This document shows, piece after piece, positions 1 through 38,230 of a stretch of DNA of 64,000 bases (positions within the stretch are counted from its first letter, which is position 1; each line of letters starts with the position of its first letter). Both the position numbers and the translations under genes were made by a program. The DNA is from Amorphochlora amoebiformis (taxonomy: Eukaryota > Cercozoa > Chlorarachniophyceae), in assembly GCA_054601695.1 (NCBI GenBank), contig BAAHQB010000107.1, positions 1 to 64,000 of the forward strand. The letters run 5' to 3'. A model generated the notes under the pieces. It was given only the letters and a program-made list of their open reading frames with translations. It searched no databases and was not told the origin of the DNA.

Positions 1-551
1 CCCTAACCCTAACCCTAACCCTAACCCTAACCCTAACCCTAACCCTAACCCTAACCCTAACCCTAACCCTAACCCTAACCCTAACCCTAACCCTAACCCT
101 AACCCTAACCCTAACCCTAACCCTAACCCTAACCCTAACCCTAACCCTAACCCTAACCCTAACCCTAACCCTAACCCTAACCCTAACCCTAACCCTAACC
201 CTAACCCTAACCCTAACCCTAACCCTAACCCTAACCCTAACCCTAACCCTAACCCTAACCCTAACCCTAACCCTAACCCTAACCCTAACCCTAACCCTAA
301 CCCTAACCCTAACCCTAACCCTAACCCTAACCCTAACCCTAACCCTAACCCTAACCCTAACCCTAACCCTAACCCTAACCCTAACCCTAACCCTAACCCT
401 AACCCTAACCCTAACCCTAACCCTAACCCTAACCCTAACCCTAACCCTAACCCTAACCCTAACCCTAACCCTAACCCTAACCCTAACCCTAACCCTAACC
501 CTAACCCTAACCCTAACCCTAACCCTAACCCTAACCCTAACCCTAACCCTA
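1..551. repeat. Telomere, uninterrupted CCCTAA array
   Basis: About 92 head-to-tail copies of CCCTAA without a visible error. This is the C-rich strand of a TTAGGG telomere read from the chromosome end inward, so position 1 is at or near the physical terminus. TTAGGG is the ancestral type shared by animals, fungi and many protists, so it does not fix the lineage. Confidence 0.98.
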
Positions 552-1691
552 CACCCTAACCCTACACCCTAACCCTAACCCGACACCCTAACCCGACACC
601 CTAACCCGACACCCTAACCCTAACCCTAACCCTAACCCTAACCCTAACCCTAACCCTAACCCTAACCCTAACCCTAACCCTAACCCTAACCCTAACCCTA
701 ACCCTAACCCTAACCCTAACCCTAACCCTAACCCTAACCCTAACCCTAACCCTAACCCTAACCCTAACCCTAACCCTAACCCTAACCCTAACCCGAACCC
801 TAACCCTAACCCTAACCCTAACCCTAACCCGACACCCTAACCCTAACCCTAACCCTAACCCTAACCCGACACCCTAACCCTAACCCTAACCCTAACCCGA
901 CACCCTAACCCGACACCCTAACCCGACACCCTAACCCGACACCCTAACCCGACACCCTAACCCGACACCCTACCCCGACACCCTAACCCGACACCCTAAC
1001 CCGACACCCTAACCCGACACCCTAACCCGACACCCTAACCCTAACCCTAACCCGACACCCTAACCCTAACCCTAACCCTAACCCGACACCGTAACCCTAA
1101 CCCTAACCCTAACCCTAACCCTAACCCTAACCCTAACTCTAACCCGACACCCTAACCCGACACCCGACACCCTAACCCGACACCCTAACCCGACACCCTA
1201 ACCCGACACCCTAACCCGACACCCTAACCCGACACCCTAACCCGACACCCTAACCCGACACCCTAACCCGACACCCTAACCCTAACCCGACACCATACTA
1301 GCCTAACCCGACAGCCTAACCCGACACCCTAACCCTAACCCGACACCCTAACCCTAACCCGACACCCTAACCCGACAGCCTAACCCGACACCCTAACCCT
1401 AACCCGACACCCTAACCCGACACCCTAACCCGACACCCTAACCCTTCACCCTAACCCTAACCCTAACCCGACACCCTAACCCTAACCCGACACCCTAACC
1501 CGACTCCCTAACCCTAACCCAACACCCTAACCCGACACCCTATTCTTAACCCTAACCGACACCCTAACCGACAACTGACCCCCTAACCCGACACCCTAAC
1601 CCTACACCCTAACCCGACACCCTAACCCGACACCCTAACCCTACCACCAGCACTAACCTAAACTCTAACCCTAACCCAACCTAAACCCTTT
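552..1691. repeat. Degenerate subtelomeric array with CCCGACA variants
   Basis: CCCTAA units are interspersed with a variant giving CCCTAACCCGACA (13 bp). The variant is nearly pure at about 895-1030 and 1140-1280. Point errors (CCCTACA, GTAACC, AACTCT) increase toward the inner edge, as expected for old telomeric DNA out of reach of telomerase. The array fades out at about 1690. Confidence 0.95.
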
Positions 1692-1990
1692 TAAGGCTAG
1701 CCATATGGTTGACTTATACATATACATGCAGCTGTGCGTACGTGGAGTAGCTGAGTTACAATTAGTTTTGCGATCAGTCTCTGATAAATTTCAACTTATT
1801 AATATTGAGCACATCATGTATACTCATGAAATTAAAAAAAGAGCTGATCAATGATCGTGACATCTGAGATACGGGCACAAGCTGAATGAGTTTTGAAGTT
1901 GAATCCATGATCATGACTCCGATTTTATACTTACTTTATCCGCATGGTTTTCTTATACAAACGTCAGTCGTCGCCATCAGGAAATCGAGA
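1692..1990. other. Spacer between subtelomeric array and first gene
   Basis: Unique AT-rich sequence. Nothing gene-like is seen. It is the 3' flank of the minus-strand MLLE-PHAX gene, so that gene's 3' UTR and polyadenylation site must lie here or in the telomeric array. Confidence 0.6.
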
Positions 1991-4312
<2,322 letters not shown>

Positions 4313-4871
4313 CGTTCTGACTTTTATGCCGCGCAGGGGTTTCCCACGAAGAATTAAAAAAGATGGAAGGAATAAATTTGTCGGGGGAACTTTTAGAAAT
4401 TCGGCTCCGCTAATCCGGCATAACTTCAGACTTCAATGACTTTCAGACTAATAGTCACTGGTAACGGCCGCCAAGTGCCGCTTTATAGCATCCACACAAT
4501 CACTCAGAAAATCCACAGGGAAACAGTGGATAGCCACAAGTCTAGAGTGACTCTAGACTATAATAAAACCCAACGCTATAGCCACGAGGATTGCCTACCG
4601 TCTCGTGTTTGTTCGTGCTTGTTATTTGCCACACGGATATCCACGAGTCGACTCAACACCAGGACCGTCTCAATCTCACCTCCTTTTCTCCCCCCTTCTT
4701 AATACACACCAGACGACCCCAAACACCCTCACCGTGGGCCATCCCCGTCCCACAGTGCTAACGTCCATATACTCCTTCACTAAACCACACTTGAAGTGCA
4801 TCACCTAAAGACACCCACCTATCCCGAACACCAACAAAAGTGCAGATAAACGCTACATATCACGATTCAAC
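4313..4871. promoter_or_regulatory. Divergent intergenic region between MLLE-PHAX and WD40 genes
   Basis: 559 bp of unique sequence between two oppositely transcribed start codons, so it presumably holds both promoters. No convincing TATA box or repeated operator is visible. Role inferred from gene orientation only. Confidence 0.5.
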
Positions 4872-10169
<5,298 letters not shown>

Positions 10170-10200
10170 CAGTGGGCTATATATACTAGGTACACTCTAC

Positions 10201-10254
<54 letters not shown>

Positions 10255-10555
10255 TATGTACAGCAGAGTAGTAGTAGTAGTCGTAGTATCTAAGATGATC
10301 TAGATCATGGCATGCATTTAGTAGTAGATTTTGTGCATCTAGTACATCTAGTAGATCTATTGCAATTGTATCTCTATATCTAGTATATTCTAGATATACT
10401 AACAACATAGGTATATTCTAGATATACTCAAATGTTGTTAGCGCATCGCAAGTCATACCTCATGAGCTACACTCTACTACAAGCTTACTACTACCTCTAC
10501 TCACTAGACTAGTAGACATTATCTAGATTATCTAGATTATACCTAAACTACTACT

Positions 10556-10600
<45 letters not shown>

Positions 10601-11343
10601 ATATATATGCTAGATAGACTATCTAGATGATCTAGATGATCTCTGGGATGTAGCTAGTCTAGAGTCTAGACTCGAGTACGTATACCTAGATACGTATGTC
10701 CTAGATGTCACATTGAATATATTCTGCAACTAGTACTATAGTCTAGATAATATACCTAGTATACGTATCGACTTAGTTATCAACTTCACATACGTATAAA
10801 CATGCGCACGTCTAGATGTACATGCGCACCAACTTCATTTACCTGTTTACATACGTATCACTAGATCAAACCTATCAACATACGCACCAATATCTAGAAT
10901 CTAGAGAATATCATGTCACAACATGCGTACGGTACGCACGTACGTACGTACGTACTATGCTGATGATACTAATTTCGTATCTTACCTAGCTTACGCCTAC
11001 TGCCTAGACTGCGTACACACTATCTAGACTATCTACTAGCTAGCTAGATCTAGTAGATCTAGACTCTAGCTCTACTAGTCTAGTCTGAGTAATACTAGAA
11101 TACTAGTTATACTAGTTATAGGAGATTCCCAGGTCTCGATCTGCCATCACCTAGGTCATCTAGATCATGCGTCAGTGCGTATGTACGCGCGCTTAGTGAT
11201 AATTTGATTATGATCGTGAAACTCACACTAGTCACAGTCTAGGCTCTAGAGGCTAGCGTATGCTATCCACTGTCTAGACTGTGCTCACGAAGTACGAAAC
11301 AGCCTATAGTTAGGTTAGTCTAAAACCGTCTGTCATTCCTCAA
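10170..11343. other. CTAG-rich spacer downstream of the WD40 gene
   Basis: No gene seen. After a TA run (about 10203-10250), CTAG and TCTAGA occur every few tens of bases, often as stacked CTAGATCTAG-like palindromes. This is unlike the flanking TA satellite or exon sequence. A second TA run is at 10560-10607. Similar islands follow the gene ending at 30163 and lie at 55170-55672. Confidence 0.7.
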
Positions 11344-11465
11344 ATGAACTTAGAACGTGTCGGATCGAAGCTACTGACGAAATTCCTACCATATGCGATA
11401 TTTATACCGTTTATACGCTATGCCTCAATCCGGACAATGTGTGCAACATATCATACATCTAATAT

Positions 11466-11497
<32 letters not shown>

Positions 11498-11801
11498 CAT
11501 GTATGTGTATGTGTGTATATATATGTACATATATATATATATATATATACTACTACATAGTGTAGATTAATCTAGTAAATGCAGAATATGAATACATAGT
11601 ATATAACATAACATAGACATTAATTTAAACATAAATACGATAATTATAAATGTAAATTAGCATATGTTATGTATATGTGAACTTATATAATATGTATATA
11701 TATATTTGTGTGTATATATGTATCTATGTATACATAATGTATAAAAACAGAATATTTAGACCTAAAACTATATATACACACACACACATATATATATATA
11801 T

Positions 11802-11843
<42 letters not shown>

Positions 11844-12079
11844 TATGTATGTAGTTTTATGTTATTCAATATATATATATATGTATATGTATGTATGTAT
11901 GTATATATTAATAAATAGACATAAAAACTTGTACATATATATATATATATATATAATATTAATACTAACACATATAACCTAGAGATTTCGGTAGGTATTA
12001 AAAAATACTACAAATTTAAATACAGATGTACATACACACATGCATATACATGCATACACATACACATGTATACATATAC

Positions 12080-12153
<74 letters not shown>

Positions 12154-12212
12154 ATATATATAATGTATACCTTATGTGTGCACACACATGCACACCATAT
12201 ACACATATATAC

Positions 12213-12246
<34 letters not shown>

Positions 12247-12423
12247 ATATTTATGTATATATATATATATATATATATTATGTGTGTATACATGAAGTAT
12301 AATACCCATAAGGAGTATGAGATACTTATGCCTTTCCCACGCCCTAAGCAAGGCCGCAGCACCCAAGATCTCGCTGTTGAGAACCTACATCAACCCAACA
12401 GATCAGAATACACCTCCCCGTAG
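11344..12423. repeat. TA-rich spacer
   Basis: Mostly TA, TACA and TG/CA tracts (11463-11560, 11690-11965, 12030-12290). 12300-12420 is unique and GC-richer, but no reading frame with splice sites is convincing. Confidence 0.75.
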
Positions 12424-12640
12424 ATGAGGGATGCGGTAGATGATGAGGCATGCGGTAGATGAGGCATGCGGTAGTTGAGGGATGCGGTAGATGATGAGGC
12501 ATGCGGTAGATGATGAGGCATGCGGTAGTTGAGGCATGCAGTAGATGAGGCATGCGATAGATGAGCAATGCAGTAGATGAGGCATGCGGTAGATGAGGCA
12601 TGCAGTAGATGATGAGGCATGCGGTAGATGTAGATGGGGG
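12424..12640. repeat. 15-18-bp minisatellite, GATGAGGCATGCGGTA type
   Basis: About 13 tandem units alternating GATGAGGCATGCGGTA with shorter GTTGAGG or extra GAT forms. No spacers, so not a CRISPR array. Confidence 0.9.
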
Positions 12641-13005
12641 ATAAGTTAGATTCGTTAAAGAGTGACCGAGTTGTGGTACTTTTTGTTTCTCTTCTTCTCC
12701 GCTCCCTAAATGGTGAAGAATCCACTTCGGGTAAGAGAATAGATAAGTAAAGCAATGAATGGGTGTTTGTCTACGACTGGTAGCTTGAAAGAGGGGACCT
12801 TGTGGTTGTGGTGTATATTGGTTGTTTAGTTGTTTTGGCTACGGTGATGGATAAGTGTGTTTGTTTCGGCTGTTTTGTTTAGATGTTTTGGCTACGGTGG
12901 TTGATAAGTGAGCAGATCTCAGGGTATACAGCCTGCTTACGGTTCGGCTCCGCGCCTTCATTTGCTGATATGTATATGTATAATATATATATGTGTATAT
13001 ATGTG

Positions 13006-13048
<43 letters not shown>

Positions 13049-13335
13049 ATGCTTGCGTGTGTGTGTGTGTGTAGAGAGAAAGAGACAGATATGTAGATAG
13101 AGAGAGAGAAGTAAGAGAGAGAAGAGAGACAGCTCTATGTATATATATATATATATTATATATATATATAGGAAGGAGAGTTGGGGTTGATGTACGGTTG
13201 GGTTTTGGGTTGGGTTGTGTTTGGGTTGGGTTGTGTTTAGGTTGAGGAGTTGAGGTACCTCGTTTGATTGACGGTCAGACAGACTTAAGGAGATTCCTGA
13301 CTTCGACATTACCTGAGACCCCTTATTCTCATCCT
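12641..13335. other. Spacer without recognisable gene
   Basis: Includes two similar stretches containing TGTTTTGGCTACGGTG (about 12830-12900), a purine tract (13075-13130), and a G/T-rich run of GGTTGGGTT-like units at 13185-13250. No supported exon. Confidence 0.6.
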
Positions 13336-13411
13336 GTTATACATACATATTAAAATAATATATTATATTATATATATATATATATATATAATATATGTAT
13401 ATATAAATATC

Positions 13412-13464
<53 letters not shown>

Positions 13465-13616
13465 ATATGTATGTGTGTATATTACATTTACACACACACA
13501 TACATACATATATATATTTATATACATAATATATAATGTGTGTACATATATATATATACAAACACACATATACAAATATATATATATGTGTATATGTATG
13601 TGTGTATATTATATTT

Positions 13617-13669
<53 letters not shown>

Positions 13670-13713
13670 CATATATATACATATATATATATATATGTAT
13701 GTGTATTATATTT

Positions 13714-13779
<66 letters not shown>

Positions 13780-13785
13780 ACGACG
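13336..13785. repeat. TA/TG/CA microsatellite block
   Basis: TA dinucleotide with ACAC and TGTG runs; two approximate copies of TATGTGTGTATATTATATTTACACACAC-like sequence lie around 13470 and 13600. Confidence 0.9.
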
Positions 13786-13814
13786 ATATGAATATCGCAG
13801 CAAGTGTGGGTAAC

Positions 13815-14072
13815 GTGTGACAGGGCATGAATAGTAGCGTGGTGACAGGGCATGAATAGTAGCGTGGTGACAGGGCATGAATGGTAACGTGGTGACAGGG
13901 CATGAATAGTAACGTGGTGACAGGGCATGAATAGTAGCGTGGTGACAGGGCATGAATAGTATCGTGGTGACAGGGCATGAATAGTAACGTGGGGAAAGGG
14001 TATGAACAGTAACGGGTGACAGGGCATGAATGGTAACGGTAACGTGGTGACAGGGCATGAATAGTGAGAGAT
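13815..14072. repeat. 24-bp minisatellite, GTGACAGGGCATGAATAGTA type
   Basis: About ten head-to-tail copies of a 24-bp unit with AGCGTG/AACGTG variation. Confidence 0.95.
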
Positions 14073-14107
14073 TGGTTGCATGTATTGTCTTTGCGTTGTG
14101 TTTGTAC

Positions 14108-14218
14108 GTGCATGTATCGCATGTATATTGATGATATGTATGGCATGTATATTGATGATATGTATGGCATGTATATTGATGATATGTATGGCATGTATAT
14201 TGATGATATGTATGGCTG
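14108..14218. repeat. 24-bp minisatellite, GCATGTATATTGATGATATG type
   Basis: Four to five tandem copies. On the minus strand it directly follows an open segment containing [12 protein letters not shown], which could be a late exon of the membrane-protein gene. Confidence 0.9.
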
Positions 14219-14294
14219 GCAGGTGGGTGATAGATAATTGATCCACCAAAAGACTTTACTCCTTCTGTACACCAATAACCATGTGTCAATTTAT

Positions 14295-27075
<12,781 letters not shown>

Positions 27076-27134
27076 TGTTGTGTCCACAATAAGCGTACAT
27101 ACATATTTAGGAGAGTTTTTGAGTATTACGCAGA

Positions 27135-27407
27135 GCAAGCATCGAAGTTGTATCCTGTGGTTTCACGTACGATGTCCATGTCTACCACGATCCAAACCAA
27201 AGCACGCTGTTCGAGGCAAAGTGATTGATCATCCTATGGTTAAGTTATGCGTACCTGATGTGGTTGTTAAGATCGATTGTCGAGAAGGCGAAAGGGTTCG
27301 GGGCCGGGTTCCCGCTTCAATTGGATGGAACCGATGGTGCGTCTGGAACTTGGCAGATACACGAGGCGTTCGCGCAGGTGAAGTATCCTGCCTGGTGGAA
27401 AGAGTAG
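27135..27407 (+). pseudogene. Possible coding segment with an in-frame TGA
   Basis: After an ACGCAG acceptor-like site one plus-strand frame reads [20 protein letters not shown] to a TGA at 27222-27224. It stays in the same frame through [15 protein letters not shown] and [15 protein letters not shown] to KYPAWWKE and a TAG at 27405. Both sides look coding and the downstream part has a hydrophobic helix. It could be a decayed gene, a sequencing error, or an unseen small intron. Other frames and the minus strand are also partly open, so strand and reality are unsure. No relation to a known family. Confidence 0.3.
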
Positions 27408-28357
27408 AAACCGCTCCTTTTGAAAAATAATGAGTTGTTTCGTTTCCTTCTAGACTAGTGAAAAATAATCCTCGAAATATATTAATTAAGAATAATAGAA
27501 TTTTATCTAAACATGCTATTAATATTATTACCATGAAGGTAGGACCAGAATAGACGTCCAATGGTGTTCTCATATTATTAATCTGTTAATATTGAATATG
27601 AATAATAAGATAGAGTCTTAGATAGACAGCCTGGTTTCGCCGAACTTTTCGGATTAATATTTTTCGAAGTTTTCGCTCTCCAAGACCAACTAAATTTACT
27701 AAATTTACTAGCAACTACGTAACTAATTTACTAGTCAAAAAGAACGGAAGAAGGATAAATAACACGGACACTGTCATTAGTCTGTCAGACAGCAGATATG
27801 CTCTGAGCGGCTGAGCCTCTGACCAATATTATGCACAAATCCACCTGTACTCCAACCCCCATACTTGCTAAGCTTAAGATTTTCCCTTGTTTTGCTTCTC
27901 CCGCCTTTCATCGGGGTCTTGGACTCTTGGGCCAGTCTTGGCAGGCTCGTGGGAGAGAATTGGGTATTTTCTCCAAGATTCGGATGAAAAGACTCCAGGA
28001 TTCTCAGAGAGTCTCGAATGATATTGAATACCGGTATTCGCTAGAAAACCAAATCCCTCCATTGTACACCATCGCATCCGGCCGCTTTCGATTCATCGTC
28101 TCACTGCTCTGGTTGGTTTTGAGCAAGACGGATACGATTCAGGTTAATTGTAGACCTCCAGTATCAATATTAAGTTGTGACCATATACATTTCGTGATAA
28201 CAACATAGGACATTCAGCTGTGAGGTTTGCCATCGGATTGTCCTTATGGGTTCCAAGTGCTCGTGCTTCACACGCAGGGAATCCTGGTCATCTTTGCCAC
28301 CTTTCGAATGAGCTCAATCAACATACACAAATACGTTTATTTTTAATATATATATAT

Positions 28358-28419
<62 letters not shown>

Positions 28420-28542
28420 GTATATATGTATAAGTATACGTATGGTATCGTGTGTACATGAGATTGTCTCTGCGTATATAAATCTGTGTATGGATAGTAA
28501 AGATATGCATATATATTATATACACATGAATTCCACATGTAG
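27408..28542. other. Unresolved gene-like region
   Basis: 27410-27830 is AT-rich and shows nothing. 27830-28330 is GC-richer with several open frames: plus strand PPLYTIASGRFRFIVSLLWL before a GTTAAT donor at 28142, and a competing frame TFSCEVCHRIVLMGSKCSCF at about 28210 with closely spaced Cys. These may be 5' exons of the gene at 28543-30163, but phases do not decide between the options. 28340-28440 is TA. Confidence 0.3.
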
Positions 28543-29700
28543 CAACATGTGAAATTTGGACATTTCCTTGGGTAAACGTTGTTGTTCTTATCAGCGATGA
28601 AATTTCTAAATGCGACATTTCTGTTCCTTCCTCGACTTTAGCTTCGGGCTGTGTTTCTTCTCCCACTTCCCCTAAGTACAAGAAGAAGAAATCATCCGAG
28701 GATACACCCTGCAATGCGCTTAATCCCATTGACGAGGAGAAAAATGGTGAAGCAAAGGTTTGCGGGGAGGAAAGAAAGGAAGGTTCATCGCAGGTCCCGG
28801 TGGTCAACCCTAACGGTGTGGGGGAGGTTATGGTTGATGCAAAGGGTCAAGGTGGTGTTGAGCGTGATGCTGAGGTTGATGCCGAGGATGATATTGCCGA
28901 TGACTTTGAAGCTACACCTCCGGAACCGATCCCGGATGAATTGGAGGTAAAGAACCCGTCAGGCTTACACAGGATGCTCCAGGAGAAAAAACCGAGACAA
29001 TCCCAGACCAAGGACAAAAGCAGGTGCACGCCTAAGCCTTGTCACGCAACGACTCCCAGCGGCGAGCTGGCCAACATGAGGATGCCAAGCCAACAGTGCA
29101 ACAAGCCGAATGGGCTTGCTAGTCCCCACACGGCCGCCCCCTTATCAAAAAGGCGGGCCTCGGGCATCTCCCAAGTGTCTGAAGCAGGCCTTCGCCCCGC
29201 CGTGTCACCAAATGCACAAGCGTCAACGCTCCCGGAGGGGGACTGGAATACCGGCGTCAACAAGATATTTTCAGCAATGTCCGTAGTCTCCTTCCGAGGT
29301 GGAGACGGTGCTTTAAACTCTGTCACTTGCACTTCGCAACTTCCTTGCTCACGCAAAAACACGACAGAAAGCAAGGCTATTGTTGGGAATGCCTTTGCCT
29401 TTCCAGATGATGAACAGAGGGTTTTACTATCCCCCACAGCAGCGGCTTCGCTCGAGATGCACCCTCGCAGTGATCTTCAACATCAATATACCCCCTCCAA
29501 GTCCAATATTCTCAAGGATGATTGGCTTAAGAATCATGTGCAGGTATTCAATTATATAGTATACTTTATTATATTATATTATATACATATACATATGTGT
29601 ATATACATATGTGTGTGTGTGTGTGTGTATGATGATTGGCTTAAGAACGCCATGGAGAATCATGTGCAGGTATTCAATTATATAGTATACGTTATTATAT

Positions 29701-29731
<31 letters not shown>

Positions 29732-29866
29732 TTGTGTATGTTTTTATGCATAAATGTATGTGTAGATAAGGAAGAGTAATAATGATTATGATATTACTTG
29801 TTTGTACGTTATTACAATACATACATACATCTATTACATGCATGCATGCAAAAGATATTACATATG

Positions 29867-29907
<41 letters not shown>

Positions 29908-30163
29908 ATATATATATAGTATATATATTATCTACATGCATGTATACATGTTAGATATAATACATTATTACATAATAAATGCAATGTAACATTGTACAAT
30001 ATAACACATTAATAGTATCAGATACACATGCATGCTGGTGTTATAGGATTCCCCAATGGAAGGCAGCGATTTACCCAGTGACACTGGATTGGCTGGAACT
30101 CTGCCGACTCTGCCAGACATTCTGGAAGAGCTTAATATTCAAGTATCCTCACCGCAGAATTAG
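28543..30163 (+). CDS. 3' part of a gene for a low-complexity protein, 5' end unresolved
   Basis: Two exons: 28543 (or 28595)-29543 and 30047-30163 (TAG), phase 0, GTATTC donor and TTATAG acceptor. The visible protein is about 370 aa. Early residues include PKYKKKKSSED, then an acidic stretch (AEVDAEDDIADDFEA), a basic segment (LQEKKPRQSQTKDKSR), a Ser/Pro/Thr-rich middle and a short C-terminal helix (TLPDILEELNIQV). It looks mostly disordered. No domain is recognised. If the exon begins at 28543 a hydrophobic WVNVVVLIS precedes the charged region. The end of the large exon and its donor are duplicated at 29629-29670. Confidence 0.62.
29570..30046. repeat. Intron with duplicated donor and TA/TG repeats
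   Basis: Copy of the exon end plus donor at 29629-29700, then (TG)n and TA tracts (29700-29730, 29875-29930). Confidence 0.85.
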
Positions 30164-31095
30164 TGGGAATACCGTAGCGGAGCTAGCTAGAGTCTAGAGC
30201 TCGAGGGTATGTCCTCGGACGCCAGCGCGTCTCCAGGATCCACTACTATCGGATCTAGTCTAGCTAGTAGTCTAGATAGTGGCACTTATGAAGCCTGTAG
30301 AGCCTGAGGCTTAATCAGGAGACACTCTCTAGACTCTTGTAGCTACAATATCTAGATATCTAGATCTAGTAGATATGTAAATCGCGTGCGTACGAATCGG
30401 ATCTGGCCGGCCATCTAGCCATAGCCAGATGGCATGCATAATCTCTAGAATCTAGATAATTATATACCATGATAAATTATTGTCGCGTCAACCATGCATG
30501 TTCTAGCGCTAGATGTTCAAAATTATATACTATATATAGTTAACCACGTATAACTAGTATAACCTAGTCTAGCTAGTAGTCTAGCTAGGTAACAACATGA
30601 TTAAGCTAGTTAAGTGATCCGATATATCCGTATCTCTAGTATCTACTAGTCTAGTCTAGCTACTAGAGCTAGTACTGCATCTATAGTAACTACAGTCGAC
30701 TAGAGTAAATAGTGCATGGCTTCTAGAGCTTTAAGTCCGATGATACCAAAGTAACTACTACTAGTCTAGTAGTACCTAGAGTACTAGACTATCCAATAGT
30801 ACTAGAGCAGTCCGATAACTTGATGCGGTGGAAACACCTAGACACAATTACGACGCCTAACTAGCCTAAGCACCTAGAACAGTAGAAGCACTGAGCATCG
30901 ATATTCATAGGCTGATTCAACCTCGATCCGCCCTATCGGTTCATCATACTACTAGACAAACAGGCCTAAGGTCTGGCATTCATAAGCCTACGCTCCTGTA
31001 TTCATAGCCCTAAGGTCTGCATTCATAGGCCTAAGGTCCAGTATTCAGAGACTTGAGGTTGGCATTCAGAGGCCTAAGGTCCGATATTCTTGAGC
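30164..31095. other. CTAG-rich spacer and GCCTAAGGTC repeats
   Basis: 30180-30880 is dense in CTAG, TCTAGA and CTAGTAG motifs, like 10240-11340. 30955-31090 holds about five copies of a 25-30-bp unit around CATAGGCCTAAGGTCTGCAT. No gene supported. Confidence 0.7.
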
Positions 31096-31177
31096 AACTC
31101 TCTTCTAAATACAACTCCAGCGAACCGCGACATACCTATGTTTTATATAACACACACACATATATATATATATAGAC

Positions 31178-31219
<42 letters not shown>

Positions 31220-31283
31220 GTATGTATAAGATTACATACGATATTTGCGTGTATATCATGATAAAGTACATACATATACACGC

Positions 31284-31367
<84 letters not shown>

Positions 31368-32013
31368 ACATATATATATATATATAATATCACATATTAT
31401 ATCTTTTATATTTAATCACTCATATTTAGATATCTATAAATACATATTTATCTATAAAACATATGGATATATACATATATATATATATATAGATATTTAC
31501 ATATATATAAACATTCATATCATTTAACCTTTCTGAGGGTCTGGATGGTGATGGTTAGGTGTTGTAGTATATCTCCTGTATCTCCTACGCTATCTTGTAC
31601 GTTATCTCCTAGTTTAGCAAATCGATATTAAGAATTAATACGTATATTTAAGAATCAACACGTAGATTTGCTACTTTACCAACAACGATTCCATGACATC
31701 AAGTGTTCGGTTGTGTTCGGGTTAACAGGCAAAAATGGGGACGGTTAGGGTTGTTGGGACGGTTAGGGTTGTTGGGACGGTTAGGGTTTTGGGCGAGGCG
31801 AGGCGAGGATGGCACGGGATGAGACGAGGATTGCACGGGATGGAACGGGTGGAAAACGGGATAGAAAACGGGATGGAAAACGGGATGGAAGGGTAGGGCT
31901 TTGGGTCAGAAAAGGCTTCGACTAAAGGAGAGGGCTTTGGGTTAAAAAGAGGGGTTTGGGTTAGGAACAGCGCTTTGGCTTAGGAGAAGGGTTGGGGTGT
32001 TGTGGGCCGAATC
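31096..32013. other. Spacer: TA block and G-rich repeats
   Basis: 31150-31525 TA. 31735-31785 three units of GACGGTTAGGGTTGTTGG, telomere-like. 31795-31990 G-rich imperfect repeats (GGATGGAAAACGG, GGGCTTTGGGTTA). It is the 3' flank of the PEX11-like gene. Confidence 0.75.
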
Positions 32014-36837
<4,824 letters not shown>

Positions 36838-37825
36838 CGCACATCACCAGGTTTGATGCATAACACGAATCTACACCTCCCCTTTCCCCGTCACGATCAC
36901 CAAACATCAAACACACGGGAGGAAACACCCGATTTGATTCCATTCCTTCCTAACCACACATCACCCCTACTTGCTTCGTCACATTTATAACTGCACAACA
37001 CCCGAATTCATCAAAGACGTTGACGACTGGCAATAGCCTACCTACTCCATTAACAACCCATTGACAGCTAGCAACACCCTACTCCATTCACAACTCTTCG
37101 ACACCGATGTCAACTACGTACACGTACACCCCACTTCATTAACAGACATCGTTGGCAACTAGCAACTCCATTATTAACAAGCATCTTTGACAACCAGCAA
37201 GTCCATTGACAAACCCCTCGCACCGTTGACAGCTATATCCCCTCGCAACAGCGTTCACAACTACCAACACCCCAGTCCATTAACGACCTCTCGCAACAGC
37301 GGGATTAGTTGACACTGATACCCTTGTTGCTCATCGTTAAGAACCTTTTCAACTCTCAGTCCACGTTTATGTCAATACAACACCCGTTGTGCTGTCAATG
37401 CAGCGTAAGCTCTTGTGCTATCAATGCAACGCAACCCCTTGTGCTCTCAATGCAACGTAAGCTCTTGTGCTAATCGTTATCTGCATTTATGTCAAACCAA
37501 CGCAACCCTTTCGCTAATCGTTATGTGCATTTATGTGAATGCAACACTTGTGGTAATCTTTATCTGCATTTATGTCAATGCAACGTAAGCTCTTGAGCTA
37601 ATCGATATCTGCATTTATGTCAATGCAACGTCACCACTTTTGGTAATCGTTATGTGCATTTAGGTCAATGCAACAGTTTTGTGCTTTTATTGGTAGGTGC
37701 ATATTTATGTGAATGCAACAGTTGCGTAGTTGGTTATTGGTAGGTGCATATATTTATGTGAATGCACACCTCTTTGCTAATCGGTATCTGCATTTATGTC
37801 AACGCAATATACATAGTTGATTATA

Positions 37826-37862
<37 letters not shown>

Positions 37863-37921
37863 CATATATCTGTAAATATACATCAAGTAGTTTGTTGCAT
37901 TGACATAAATGTAACGGTTAG

Positions 37922-37972
<51 letters not shown>
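36838..37972. other. Spacer with imperfect CAACGTAAGCTCTTGTGCTA repeats
   Basis: 36840-37340 is unique C/A-rich sequence with scattered ACATCGTTGACAACTAGCAAC-like elements. 37340-37800 has about nine degenerate 45-60-bp units built on GCATTTATGTCAATGCAAC. 37822-37862 and 37925-37970 are TA. No convincing exon. Confidence 0.65.
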
Positions 37973-37973
<1 letters not shown>

Positions 37974-38230
37974 TGTTACAGCATGTAGAGTTAGCATAGC
38001 TAGTTAACTACGCAGCGGCTGGCTAGACTACCGTCAGTTCCTTAGAGTATACGAGTACTAGCACAATAATCGGAACCCAGGACATTCTCGGAACCCTTAG
38101 GTTCCGGAGGAAGTAAGGAAGTAAGGAAGAAATGAAGTATCCGATTACCGCCCAAAGTGATCATAATCATTCGTCATAATCCAAACGGACTTGAATCGAA
38201 CTCTGGACTACCATCTACTATGCCACTGCG

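Noticed and set aside
27222-27224. TGA as sense codon (altered genetic code)
   Set aside because: Two other genes in the window (stops at 1991 and 10167) end in TGA with no conserved sequence beyond, and TAG and TAA are also used as stops.
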